Source of the DNA: Mycolicibacter icosiumassiliensis
GTDB lineage: Bacteria > Actinomycetota > Actinomycetes > Mycobacteriales > Mycobacteriaceae
Length of the DNA stretch: 64,000 bases
Assembly: GCF_900078685.2 (NCBI RefSeq)
Contig: NZ_LT546166.1
Coordinates: forward strand, 3,540,954-3,604,953
Direction of reading: 5' to 3'
Positions 52,664 through 60,492 of the stretch are shown one piece after another (within the stretch, counting starts at the first letter, position 1; every line of letters begins with the position of its first letter). A program made the position numbers and the translations under genes. The notes under the pieces were generated by a model, which saw only the letters and a list, made by a program, of their open reading frames with translations, was not told the DNA's origin and ran no database searches.

Positions 52664-52741
52664 AGTTGCCCGGCTTTGAGCGACTAATCGCAACGCGGGG
52701 CTCTTTTCACGCCCGCGTGTGTCGCTCAAAGGCGGGCAACT
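52664..52741. repeat. 21-bp inverted repeat, dispersed family (copy 1)
   Basis: AGTTGCCCGGCTTTGAGCGAC (52664-52684, shown less its last base as AGTTGCCCGGCTTTGAGCGA) pairs with 52721-52741 with one mismatch. Nested inside are ACGCGGG (52693-52699) and CCCGCGT (52712-52718). T-rich sequence follows on the plus strand, so it could act as the terminator of the ABC operon. A related inverted repeat lies at 61647-61703. Confidence 0.7.
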
Positions 52742-52798
52742 TTCTTATCCCCCCGAGCCGCCGCCACCAGTAACGTACAAATTGCAAGTCCGATGTTG

Positions 52799-52804
52799 TA
52801 CTCT
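52799..52804 (+). promoter_or_regulatory. -10 box of vapB, leaderless position
   Basis: TACTCT fits TANNNT and ends six bases before ATG 52811. There is no ribosome site. Confidence 0.55.
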
Positions 52805-52810
52805 TTCGTT

Positions 52811-53074
52811 ATGGATGTCGCAGTGAGTACGTTGCGGGCCCAGCTTGCGGACTGGATCGAACGGGTCCGCGCCGGCGAGGAGGTCGTCGTCACCGATCGG
52901 GGCACGCCGGTAGTTCGTCTGGTGCCGGTGCACACCGCACCGTTGCTGGAGCGTTTAACCCAACAAGGCGTGCTGAGCCGACCGCGTACCGCTTCCCGCC
53001 CCAACGCCAGCCGGGCGCCGCGGGTGCATGCCCGAGGATCGGTGTCTGATTTGGTGACTGAGCAACGTCGCTGA
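52811..53074 (+). CDS. vapB: VapB antitoxin, Phd/YefM type
   Basis: 87 residues from ATG 52811 (MDVAVSTLRAQLADWIERV). An upstream in-frame ATG at 52793 lies within the -10 region and is not used if the promoter call is right. The N-terminal Phd/YefM fold (VRAGEEVVVTDRGTPVVRLVPV) binds DNA and forms dimers, and the basic C-terminus is the toxin-binding tail. It is followed 3 bases later by the PIN toxin. Confidence 0.88.
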   Translation: MDVAVSTLRAQLADWIERVRAGEEVVVTDRGTPVVRLVPVHTAPLLERLTQQGVLSRPRTASRPNASRAPRVHARGSVSDLVTEQRR

Positions 53075-53077
53075 CGC

Positions 53078-53497
53078 ATGGCGATCGTGTATTTCGATAG
53101 CAGCGCGTTCGTCAAGCTCCTGATCGAGGAGGATGGCAGCGACATCGCGGCGGCACTATGGGATGGCTGCGATGCCGCGGCCTCGTCCCGGTTGGCATAC
53201 CCGGAGGTACTGGCGGCCCTGGCAGCCGCCGGCCGTGCGCACCGTATACGCGCCGACGAGCAACTCCAGGCTCAGGCGATGTGGGAAGAGTTCTGGGCAG
53301 CCACCCGAGCGGTGGAGCTGACCGAGGACATTGCCCACCACGCCGGTCAGTTGGCTGCGACACACGCGCTGCGTGGCGCCGATGCGGTCCACCTCGCCAG
53401 CGCTCTCGCTATCGACGGTGCCGTGTTCGCCGTGTGGGACCAGGGGCTGCGCACCGCCGGACACGAGGCCGCCATAAGGCTGGCGCCGAGCCATTAA
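53078..53497 (+). CDS. vapC: VapC toxin, PIN-domain ribonuclease
   Basis: 139 residues. The four acidic PIN residues are present: Asp7 (VYFDSSAFVKLL), Glu43 (AYPEVLAAL), Asp102 (LRGADAVHLASAL) and Asp121 (VWDQGL). VapC toxins cleave specific RNAs, often tRNA or rRNA, using Mg2+. Unlike the other two toxin genes in this window it is complete, and it sits directly behind its antitoxin. Confidence 0.92.
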   Translation: MAIVYFDSSAFVKLLIEEDGSDIAAALWDGCDAAASSRLAYPEVLAALAAAGRAHRIRADEQLQAQAMWEEFWAATRAVELTEDIAHHAGQLAATHALRGADAVHLASALAIDGAVFAVWDQGLRTAGHEAAIRLAPSH

Positions 53498-53502
53498 CCC
53501 GA

Positions 53503-54480
53503 TCAGAGCTTCAGGTGCAGCACATCGGCCAGCGGCCGCCGCGGCGTCGGCACCGGGGGCTTCTCCAGTGCCGGCGCGCCACCGACGCGAACCAGCACCT
53601 GGGGTAGATCGTCGCCGCCGACCAGTCCCGCCAGCAGCGCCCGGGCTGCGGGCACCTCGGTCAAATGCGTTACCGGGCAGGTCGCCAAGCCCGCCATCGT
53701 GCATTCCAGCAGCACCGTCGAGAGCGCCTCACCGCAGGCCAGTGCGTCGCCCGGTTCGTCGCTGGCGGTCGACAGCAGCACGATCTTCGAATGGTCGTCG
53801 CCGACCTCAAGGCGTCGTTCCCGGTGGTGGGTGACTGGGAATGTCCGCCCGATGTCCACCCGGTCGCTTTCAGCGGCCGAGACCAACGCGCTCTCCGGAA
53901 TCCCGTCGGAAACCTCGAACGGCGCTGTCCACCAGCCGAGTTCAGCGTGATACGACGAGTCATACAGGCGCAGTGCCTCGGTGAGCTCGGAGGCCTCGGC
54001 AAGCTTGGCGCGCAGCTCGTCGGCGAGCACGCACAGCCGCACCGGGCCGCGCACCGTGTCATTCAGCACCGTCTCGAAGGGGCCCCAGTTGCTCGGCGCC
54101 ATGAACGGCAGTCGATCGGTGTGGCGCGTCAGGATCGCGCCGGCGCGATAACGATCCAGATCGGTGACCCGCTCTGCGGCGACGAAGCCGATCGACGCCA
54201 GATGCTCCGGCTGCGCATCGTCAGGGAACCGCTCAATCTCGGCCGTCCAGCCGGCGGCGGCCATCGCGACCCGCAGGTGATCCAGCACGGCGCCGCAGCT
54301 GATCAGCGCCTCTCGCGCCGACCGGTCGCCGTGCACGGCACGGGTCGGATCCAGATACAGGTCCAGCCGGCCGCCTTCGGCCACCCACCGCCACGGCTGG
54401 CTGTTGTGCAGCGACGGCGCACGGCAGGCCAGCCGCACCGCTTCGGTGAGAACCTCGTAATCCACGGTCGTGTCCAACAT
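53503..54480 (-). CDS. Acg-family nitroreductase-like FMN protein
   Basis: 325 residues from ATG 54480, preceded by GGAGGTG. ACRAPSLHNSQPWRW is the strongly conserved start of the Acg (Rv2032)/Rv3127 family; GDRSAREALISCGAVLDHLR and the C-terminal GEALSTVLLECTMAGLATCPV follow. These proteins have two nitroreductase-like halves and probably sequester FMN rather than reduce nitro compounds. M. tuberculosis members belong to the DosR dormancy regulon, but I found no DosR-type box upstream here. It is convergent with vapC. Confidence 0.87.
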   Translation of the reverse strand: MLDTTVDYEVLTEAVRLACRAPSLHNSQPWRWVAEGGRLDLYLDPTRAVHGDRSAREALISCGAVLDHLRVAMAAAGWTAEIERFPDDAQPEHLASIGFVAAERVTDLDRYRAGAILTRHTDRLPFMAPSNWGPFETVLNDTVRGPVRLCVLADELRAKLAEASELTEALRLYDSSYHAELGWWTAPFEVSDGIPESALVSAAESDRVDIGRTFPVTHHRERRLEVGDDHSKIVLLSTASDEPGDALACGEALSTVLLECTMAGLATCPVTHLTEVPAARALLAGLVGGDDLPQVLVRVGGAPALEKPPVPTPRRPLADVLHLKL

Positions 54481-54577
54481 CAGCCACCTCCAACGGTCTG
54501 TCGCCTTCAGGCTCCCAGCCTGCACACAGGTGCAACAGGGGTCGTTAGTCACTGGCCTGTCGGCGTTGGACCTCGCG

Positions 54578-55690
54578 TCAGTCGTCGGCGCGGTGCCGGA
54601 CGCGGAACAGATTCACCTCGCTCTTGATGCCCTTGAGATGGCGTCCGCCGGCGAACGACCACCCGAAGGCGTCGGACTCGGTCAACGCCACTCGTACCGG
54701 CTCAGCGGCCAGTACCGTGCCTGGCCGGGCGACCCCGGTGATTCGGCTGGCGGTGTTCACCGGGCTGCCGAACCAGTCCCCGACCCGACTCACCGCCTCC
54801 CCCGAGGCGATGCCGGCACGAAGCCGAGGCAGGGTGTCGTCGGCCTGGGCCGCCTCGACCAGCCGCAGCACGGCATCGACCAGCGGCGCCGGCTGCGGGC
54901 AGACGAACATCACCGCGTCGCCGATGGTCTTGATGAATCGCACCGGCGGAACGGCGATCTCGCGCCCCAGCACGGTCAAGCGCTCGGCGAGCTGCACCAG
55001 CTCTTCGGGCGGCACCATCTCCCCGAGCCGGGTGAAGCCGACCAAGTCGGCGAACGCGACGGTGATCTGCCGCGCGCCGGGCAGCGGTGCGCCCGCCGCG
55101 CGCTCGCCGGCGGTGATGGCGTCGACGTCGAGCTGATGACGCAGTTGCAGCATCAGCATGTCTTCGACGAACGAGCCCAGCATCGGCGCGAGCCGTTCCA
55201 CCAAATCCCGCGACCGCTGCGCGATCTGCAGCTCGGTGATACCCGGTTCGCCGATGGCCGACAACACCGTGAAGCGCATGAATTCCGCGGTGTGCGCCAG
55301 CCCGTCGGCCAACAGCCGAGCGGTTTGCAGGGCCTGCTCGGCATCGATACCGGCCTCGACGAAGCGGCGCGCATGCATGGCGATGCTGGCGTCGGCGCGC
55401 ATCTGCACCGGTGCGTCCGGATCGTCCATCCAGGCCAGCCCGACCGCGCGCTGCAGGCGCTGCAACTGTTCGAGGTCGACACCGGTGGACTCACTGATCT
55501 CACGAGCGGAGACGTAGGTGCCGTCGTCACCGACCAGCCGTCGCGACGCCAGCAGCATCGGCGAGACGTTCCCGCGGATCTCCTCGGCGGTGATGCCCTG
55601 TCCCAGCAACCATTCGATCAGTTCGGCGCGCTCGGCACGCGCGGTGCCCTCCAGCCCGGCCAGCAGGTCCTCGATTTCGGGGTCAGCCAC
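54578..55690 (-). CDS. Class III adenylate cyclase with autoinhibitory N-terminal domain (Rv1264-like)
   Basis: 370 residues from GTG 55690. Residues 1-190 form the helical pH-sensing/regulatory domain (ADPEIEDLLAGLEGTARAE, then RAVGLAWMDDPDAPVQMRAD). Catalytic residues visible in the cyclase domain are Asp215 (VAFADLVGFTRLG), Lys254 and Asp258 (FIKTIGDAVMF), and Asn312/Arg316 (VNTASRITG). Rv1264 of M. tuberculosis is activated at acid pH through this domain. The -10 box at 55697-55702 implies a leaderless message. Confidence 0.93.
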   Translation of the reverse strand: MADPEIEDLLAGLEGTARAERAELIEWLLGQGITAEEIRGNVSPMLLASRRLVGDDGTYVSAREISESTGVDLEQLQRLQRAVGLAWMDDPDAPVQMRADASIAMHARRFVEAGIDAEQALQTARLLADGLAHTAEFMRFTVLSAIGEPGITELQIAQRSRDLVERLAPMLGSFVEDMLMLQLRHQLDVDAITAGERAAGAPLPGARQITVAFADLVGFTRLGEMVPPEELVQLAERLTVLGREIAVPPVRFIKTIGDAVMFVCPQPAPLVDAVLRLVEAAQADDTLPRLRAGIASGEAVSRVGDWFGSPVNTASRITGVARPGTVLAAEPVRVALTESDAFGWSFAGGRHLKGIKSEVNLFRVRHRADD

Positions 55691-55696
55691 GCCGCA

Positions 55697-55702
55697 AACG
55701 TA
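55697..55702 (-). promoter_or_regulatory. -10 box of adenylate cyclase gene, leaderless position
   Basis: TACGTT on the minus strand fits TANNNT and ends six bases before GTG 55690. The start of the divergent aminotransferase gene is 32 bases away from the cyclase start. Confidence 0.55.
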
Positions 55703-55722
55703 TCTCGCGGCAGACTGACGAG

Positions 55723-56877
55723 GTGGCTGAAGTCTTCGATGCACTGACCCCCGAACAACTCCGCGCCCGCAACACCATCAAATGGAATCGCTTCGCCCCC
55801 GATGTGCTGGCGCTGTGGATCGCCGAGATGGACTTCCCCACCGCACCCGCGGTGCTCGACGGGATTCGCGCCTGCGTCGCCAACGAGGAATTCGGTTATC
55901 CGGCGCTGGGCTCCGATGCGTTGCCCACCGCACTCGCGCGGTGGTGCCTGCACCGCTACGCCTGGCCCGTTCAGCCCGAATGGGTGCGGGTGGTGCCCGA
56001 CGTCCTCAAGGGCATGGAGGTGGTAATCGAGTTCCTCACCCGCCCGGAGAGCCCGGTGGTGCTACCGGTGCCGGCCTACATGCCGTTCTTCGACCTGCTC
56101 ACCGTCACCGGCCGCCAGCGTGTAGAAATCCCGATGACACAGCAGGATTCGGGACGCTACCTGATGGACCTGGATGCCCTGGACGCCGCGTTCGCCGCCG
56201 GGGCGGGTTCGCTGATCTTGTGCAACCCGAACAACCCGCTGGGCACCGCCTTCACCGCCCAGGAGCTCAGCGCGATCGTCGACATCGCCGCGCGCCACGG
56301 CGCCCGGGTGATCGCCGACGAGATCCACGCTCCGCTGGTCTACGACCGGCCCCACGTCGCTGCCGCCGCGGTGTCGCCCGCCGCCGCCGACACCGTCATC
56401 ACCTTGATGTCGGCCTCCAAAGGCTGGAACCTGCCCGGGCTGATGTGCGCCCAGGTGATCCTGTCCAATCCGCGCGACGCCGCCAATTGGGATCGGATGA
56501 ACATGCTGCACACCATGGGCGCCGCCACCGTCGGCATCAGCGCCAACCTCGCGGCCTACACCCGCGGCGGCCAGTGGCTGGACGCCCTGCTGCCCTACCT
56601 GCGGGCCAACCGCGACCACCTCAGCCGAGCCCTGCCCGCCGCGGTGCCGGGGCTGCGGATCAGCCACCCCGAGGCCACCTATCTGGCCTGGGTCGATTTC
56701 CGGGAGCTGAGACTGGCGGCCGAACCGGCCGAGATTCTGTTGACCAAGGCGCGGGTGGCACTGAGCCCGGGCATCCCGTTCGGCGGCGGCCGCGGATTCG
56801 CGCGGCTGAACTTCGCGACCAGCCGGGCCATCCTGGACCGGGCGATCGAGGCGATGGCCGGTGCGCTGACGGGCTAG
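55723..56877 (+). CDS. MalY/PatB-type PLP aminotransferase (cystathionine beta-lyase-like)
   Basis: 384 residues of fold type I. It starts FDALTPEQLRARNTIKWNRF, the MalY/PatB opening with W-x-x-x-D-M-D-F following (LWIAEMDFPTAP). The PLP lysine is in MSASKGWNLPGLMCAQ, and FGGGRGFARLNFATSR holds the carboxylate-binding Arg. PatB-type enzymes cleave C-S bonds in cystathionine or cysteine conjugates. The start GTG at 55723 is preceded by ACGAG. Its end overlaps the convergent AraC gene by 4 bp. Confidence 0.88.
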   Translation: MAEVFDALTPEQLRARNTIKWNRFAPDVLALWIAEMDFPTAPAVLDGIRACVANEEFGYPALGSDALPTALARWCLHRYAWPVQPEWVRVVPDVLKGMEVVIEFLTRPESPVVLPVPAYMPFFDLLTVTGRQRVEIPMTQQDSGRYLMDLDALDAAFAAGAGSLILCNPNNPLGTAFTAQELSAIVDIAARHGARVIADEIHAPLVYDRPHVAAAAVSPAAADTVITLMSASKGWNLPGLMCAQVILSNPRDAANWDRMNMLHTMGAATVGISANLAAYTRGGQWLDALLPYLRANRDHLSRALPAAVPGLRISHPEATYLAWVDFRELRLAAEPAEILLTKARVALSPGIPFGGGRGFARLNFATSRAILDRAIEAMAGALTG

Positions 56878-57713
56878 GCCCCGTAACGGGCCGCGTATTC
56901 ACCCGGCGTGCAACCGAGCATCGTGCGGAAGTCGTTGATGAAGTGTGCCTGGTCGTACCAGCCCAACCGCACCGCCAAGTCGGCAAAATCGCGGGCCGGA
57001 TGCGTCTCGATGTCCAGCGCGGCCTGCTGCAGCCGGTAGCGGCAGAGCACCCACTTGACCGGGACCCCCACGTAGTGGCGAAAGATCCGCTGCGTGGTGC
57101 GGGTGCTCCATGGCGAGACGGCCATCACGTGCGCTACGCAGCGCAGCCGGTCGTCATCGCGAATCCGGTCCACCAGGGTGCGCAACGTCCGGTAGGTGCG
57201 GTCCGGCTCGGGCGCGCCGGCGGCGATCACGGCCTCAAGCGCGGTCGATGCGCCAGCCACGTCGTCGTCCAGGTCGTCGAGAAGTAAGGGTTCGCCCGGC
57301 AATTCGGTGCGCACCGGAACTACGTTGCCGGTGAGCGCCGCGGCGTCGCGACCGAACCGCGCGGTGTAGCCGCCGGGCCAGAACCGGGCGCCGACTACCG
57401 CGCCCCGGCCGCTGATTTGGGTGCGAAATACCCGCGCGACGACACCGTGCACCAGGGTCGCCGGCAGCTGATGGCCGTGCCGCATCTGATCGGAGCCCCA
57501 CTCGTGGGTCAGGTGCACCGCAGGGAACGTGATGACCGTGCTGTCGTGCGGATCACGGCCACGCAGATCCCAACGGACCGACCAGAAATGCTCGACAAAC
57601 TCAGCTGCCTCCGGTGACGGAGCCCAGCGGGTCAGATCGAACACCGATGCCGACCCGGCCCGGCCGACCACGCCGCGCTGCGGAGCGGTTGGCGCGTTTT
57701 TCCAAGCCGTCAC
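56874..57713 (-). CDS. AraC-family transcriptional regulator
   Basis: 279 residues. An N-terminal sensing domain (FVEHFWSVRWDLRGRDP, then RFWPGGYTARFGRDAAALTG) resembles the DUF6597-type domain of mycobacterial AraC proteins. The C-terminal double HTH includes SPWSTRTTQRIFRHYVGVPVK and ARDFADLAVRLGWYDQAHFI with the closing DFRTMLGCTPGEYAARY. It lies 27 bases from the divergent VOC gene, which is a likely target. Confidence 0.9.
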   Translation of the reverse strand: MTAWKNAPTAPQRGVVGRAGSASVFDLTRWAPSPEAAEFVEHFWSVRWDLRGRDPHDSTVITFPAVHLTHEWGSDQMRHGHQLPATLVHGVVARVFRTQISGRGAVVGARFWPGGYTARFGRDAAALTGNVVPVRTELPGEPLLLDDLDDDVAGASTALEAVIAAGAPEPDRTYRTLRTLVDRIRDDDRLRCVAHVMAVSPWSTRTTQRIFRHYVGVPVKWVLCRYRLQQAALDIETHPARDFADLAVRLGWYDQAHFINDFRTMLGCTPGEYAARYGA

Positions 57714-57740
57714 CGGACGACCCTACGAAACTTTTCTCCC

Positions 57741-58208
57741 ATGAGTATCGATCCGATTCCGCCCGGCTACACCAGCCTGACCCCGTTCCTGTGCGTCAAC
57801 GGCGCCGCCGGCGCGATCGACTTCTACACCTCGGTGTTCGGCGCCGAGTTAGTCGAGCGCATGAATGGTGCGGACGGCATCGTCGCGCACGCCGAACTCG
57901 ACTTCGGCAACGGCAGGCTGCAGCTGTCCGACCCCCAGCCCGCCTACCAGCTAGCCGCGCCGCCAGACGGCCCGGCCAACCATTCGATCGCGCTGTACTG
58001 CGCGGACGTGGACGCCGTCGTGGAGCGGGCGGAGCGGGCGGGCGCCGTCATCCGGGAGCCCGCGCAGACCTTCGTCACCGGCGACCGGTTCGCGTCGATC
58101 CTCGACCCGTTCGGCCAGCGCTGGACGGTGATGACTCGCGTCGAAGACGTCTCGATCGAGGAGCGGAACCGGCGGATGGGTGCGTGGGCGGCGGACAACG
58201 TGAACTGA
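57741..58208 (+). CDS. VOC/PhnB-like protein
   Basis: 155 residues starting ATG 57741. It has YTSLTPFLCVNGAAGAIDFY, a helix-strand start common to PhnB-like VOC proteins, SIALYCADVDAVVERAERAG, and GDRFASILDPFGQRWTVMTR at the end. The usual VOC metal ligands are only partly present, so it may bind a small molecule or antibiotic rather than catalyse. It is divergent from the AraC regulator. Confidence 0.85.
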   Translation: MSIDPIPPGYTSLTPFLCVNGAAGAIDFYTSVFGAELVERMNGADGIVAHAELDFGNGRLQLSDPQPAYQLAAPPDGPANHSIALYCADVDAVVERAERAGAVIREPAQTFVTGDRFASILDPFGQRWTVMTRVEDVSIEERNRRMGAWAADNVN

Positions 58209-58226
58209 CGCCGCTACGGTGGCGGA

Positions 58227-58652
58227 ATGTCCTGCGTGTTCTGTGCCGTGGTCGCCGGTGACGCACCGGCGGTGCGGGTTTTCGAAGACGACGAGTACCT
58301 GGCGTTTCTCGACATCCGGCCATTCACCCGCGGCCACACCCTGGTGATCCCCAAACAGCACTTCGTGGACCTGACCGACACCCCGGCGGCCACCCTGGCC
58401 GGCATGATCACCGTCGGGCAGCGGATCGCCCAGGCCGCCCGCACCTCCGGACTGCACGCCGACGGCACCAACCTAGTGATCAACGACGGCCGGGCCGCTT
58501 TTCAGAGCGTGTTCCACATCCATCTGCACGTGGTCCCGCGCCGTGCCGGGGACCGGCTGTCCTTCGCCAAAGGTCTGCTGGTGCGCCGCGACCCGGACCG
58601 CGAGGGCACCGGGACGATCCTGCGGGCAGCGCTGGCGAGCAGCGAGAGCTAG
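58227..58652 (+). CDS. HIT-family nucleotide hydrolase
   Basis: 141 residues. CVFCAVVAGDAPAVRVFEDD is the HINT-type start, and the catalytic His triad is in VFHIHLHVVPRRAGDR. HIT proteins hydrolyse adenosine phosphoramidates or dinucleotides. The Cys-x-x-Cys near the start could bind zinc. It is followed 17 bases later by the Ddn-family gene. It equals Rv1262c. Confidence 0.93.
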   Translation: MSCVFCAVVAGDAPAVRVFEDDEYLAFLDIRPFTRGHTLVIPKQHFVDLTDTPAATLAGMITVGQRIAQAARTSGLHADGTNLVINDGRAAFQSVFHIHLHVVPRRAGDRLSFAKGLLVRRDPDREGTGTILRAALASSES

Positions 58653-58669
58653 CGGGCAGACTCGAGGGT

Positions 58670-59125
58670 ATGGATCATCTATCCCCGATCGAAAAGGTGG
58701 GCGTGCGAGCGCTCAGCCTGCACAACCTGATCTACCAACAGACCCACGGCTGGATCGGCCACAAGATCCCGGGCCTGCCCCCCAGCCTGTTGTTACACAC
58801 CGTGGGCGCCAAGACCGGCCAGGCGCGTACCTCGTCGCTGACCTACGCCCGCGACGGCGACACGTACTTGATCGTCGCGTCCATGGGCGGCGCGCCCCGC
58901 TCCCCCGGCTGGTACCACAACCTCAAAGCCAACCCGGAGGTGCAGATCAACGTCGGGCCCAAACGGCTGCGGGCCACCGCGCGACCGGTGCTGCCCGACG
59001 ACCCGGACTACGCCCGGTTGTGGCGCCTGGTCAACGCCAACAATGCCCATCGGTACGAGGCTTACCAGCGCCGGACATCCCGACCGATCCCGGTCGTGGC
59101 ATTGACCCCGTTGCCGTCCGCCTGA
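58670..59125 (+). CDS. Ddn-family F420-dependent nitroreductase/quinone reductase
   Basis: 151 residues. LLLHTVGAKTGQARTSSLTY and DTYLIVASMGGAPRSPGWYH are the F420-phosphate-binding signatures of the Ddn/FDOR-A split beta-barrel family, and KANPEVQINVGPKRLRATAR completes the fold. Members reduce quinones and activate nitroimidazoles such as pretomanid. It equals Rv1261c by order. Confidence 0.92.
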   Translation: MDHLSPIEKVGVRALSLHNLIYQQTHGWIGHKIPGLPPSLLLHTVGAKTGQARTSSLTYARDGDTYLIVASMGGAPRSPGWYHNLKANPEVQINVGPKRLRATARPVLPDDPDYARLWRLVNANNAHRYEAYQRRTSRPIPVVALTPLPSA

Positions 59126-59177
59126 GGCCCCCTTCAGTTAGCTGTCTCTAACTTTTGCTCAGGTAGCACTCAGCTAG

Positions 59178-59183
59178 TACTTT
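59178..59183 (+). promoter_or_regulatory. -10 box of PecA-like gene, leaderless position
   Basis: TACTTT fits TANNNT and ends six bases before ATG 59190. There is no ribosome site. Confidence 0.55.
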
Positions 59184-59189
59184 GGGACG

Positions 59190-60487
59190 ATGAGTCGTCA
59201 GGGCGGGCCGGGTAAGTCGAAGTCAGCGCGCCGGCGCCTGGCAGGAGCCGGAGCCGCGGTCGGCACGTTCCTCGCCGTCGGGCTCACACCCGCGACCCCG
59301 TCGGCGCAGGCCGATGGGCTGGACTTCGACTGGCTGATCGACATGTTCACGCCGGTCGCCGGGATGGCCGCGGAGACCACCGCCTCCGACTCCGCGGCGT
59401 GGTTTGACCAGCTCTTCTACGACCCGTTCCACACGTCCATAGAGAACTGGATCAACAGTGACTTCGGGACGATGGTCGACGGCTGGATCAACACCGCGGC
59501 CGGGCAGATCCTGATCGGTGACGGTGCTGACGGCACTGAGCTCAACCCCAACGGCGGGGCCGGCGGCCTGTGGTTCGGCGACGGCGGGGCCGAATACGAC
59601 CAGAGCGTTCGGGAGCGGCCGGCAACGGGGCAGCGGGTGGTCCCGACGGCCCGGCGAACGTCAGCATCCCGCTGTACCTGCATAGCGGTGGGATCAGCCC
59701 GATCGTCTACATCTCGATCAACGGCGGTCCGCCGGTGCCGGTCCAGATCGACACCGGCTCCACCGGCCTGACGATCCTGGGCAGCGGCACGGGCCTGGGC
59801 AACTCGGTGTACTCCGGCAGCGCCAGCTACGCCGGCCTGAACGGCCAGAACTACAGCTACCACACCTACGACACCACGGTGGGCTTCTGCGACAAGACCG
59901 CCTGCACGTCAGGCCTGGTTACCGATCCCACCGCTGTCAACATCGTCGACCCGTCGTCCAACACCCTCATGACGAACTACTTCAACCAGTACGGCATCGT
60001 CGGGGTGTTGGGCATTGGTCCCAATAACGGTTACGCCGGCACGTCGACGATCGTCTCGGCGCTACCCGGTGCGCTCAACCAGGGCGTGCTCATCGACGAG
60101 CAGACCGGTCAGCTGACCTTCGGACCGAACCCGCTGACACCCGAGATCTCCGTGCCCGGGTCGCCGTTCGTCGACACGATGGTGTCGATCAACGGCGCTC
60201 CCCCGGTGGCGGTGTCCACCTCGCTGGACTCGGGCGGCATGTACGGCAGCATTCCGCAGTCGCTGTTCCCGCAGCTCGGGGTCGGTTCGCAGGTGCCGGC
60301 CGGAACGGTGATCTCGGTGTACAACGCCGACGGCAGCACCCTGCTGTACTCCTACACCACCACGAACAACGGTCCCTATGTGACGTCGGGCGGCGCGGCC
60401 AACAGCGGCTACTACCCGTTCTCGGTGAACCCGGTCTACATCGACTACCGGCCCAGCGGTTTCGGGGCGACCATCATCGACCGCTAA
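59190..60487 (+). pseudogene. PecA-like secreted aspartic protease with frameshift
   Basis: The first frame (59190 to about 59610) has a basic start, signal peptide (GAGAAVGTFLAVGLTPATPS, then AQADG), and the IENWINSDFGTMVDGWIN and IGDGADGTELNPNGGAGGLW region shared with the PGRS-like protein at 41905. Near 59605-59613 the sense passes to the next frame at SGAAGNGAAGGPDGPANVS, continuing to 60487 as a pepsin-like protease with DTGSTGL and a second LDSGGMYGS motif. Uninterrupted relatives (PE_PGRS35/PecA in M. tuberculosis, where a PE domain replaces the signal peptide) cleave surface PE-PGRS proteins. One base is gained or lost; the remainder is well preserved, so the break is recent or a sequencing error. 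Confidence 0.82.
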
Positions 60488-60492
60488 GTCCC

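Larger units (their letters stand above)
52438..52810. other. Intergenic region before vapB
   Basis: 373 bases with no gene. It holds the long inverted repeat at 52664-52741 and the vapB promoter; the first 220 bases show nothing notable. Confidence 0.5.

Noticed and set aside
53380..54600. DosR-type box upstream of the Acg-like gene
   Set aside because: No sequence close to the known GGGAC-N-GTCCC type palindrome was found near 54480.
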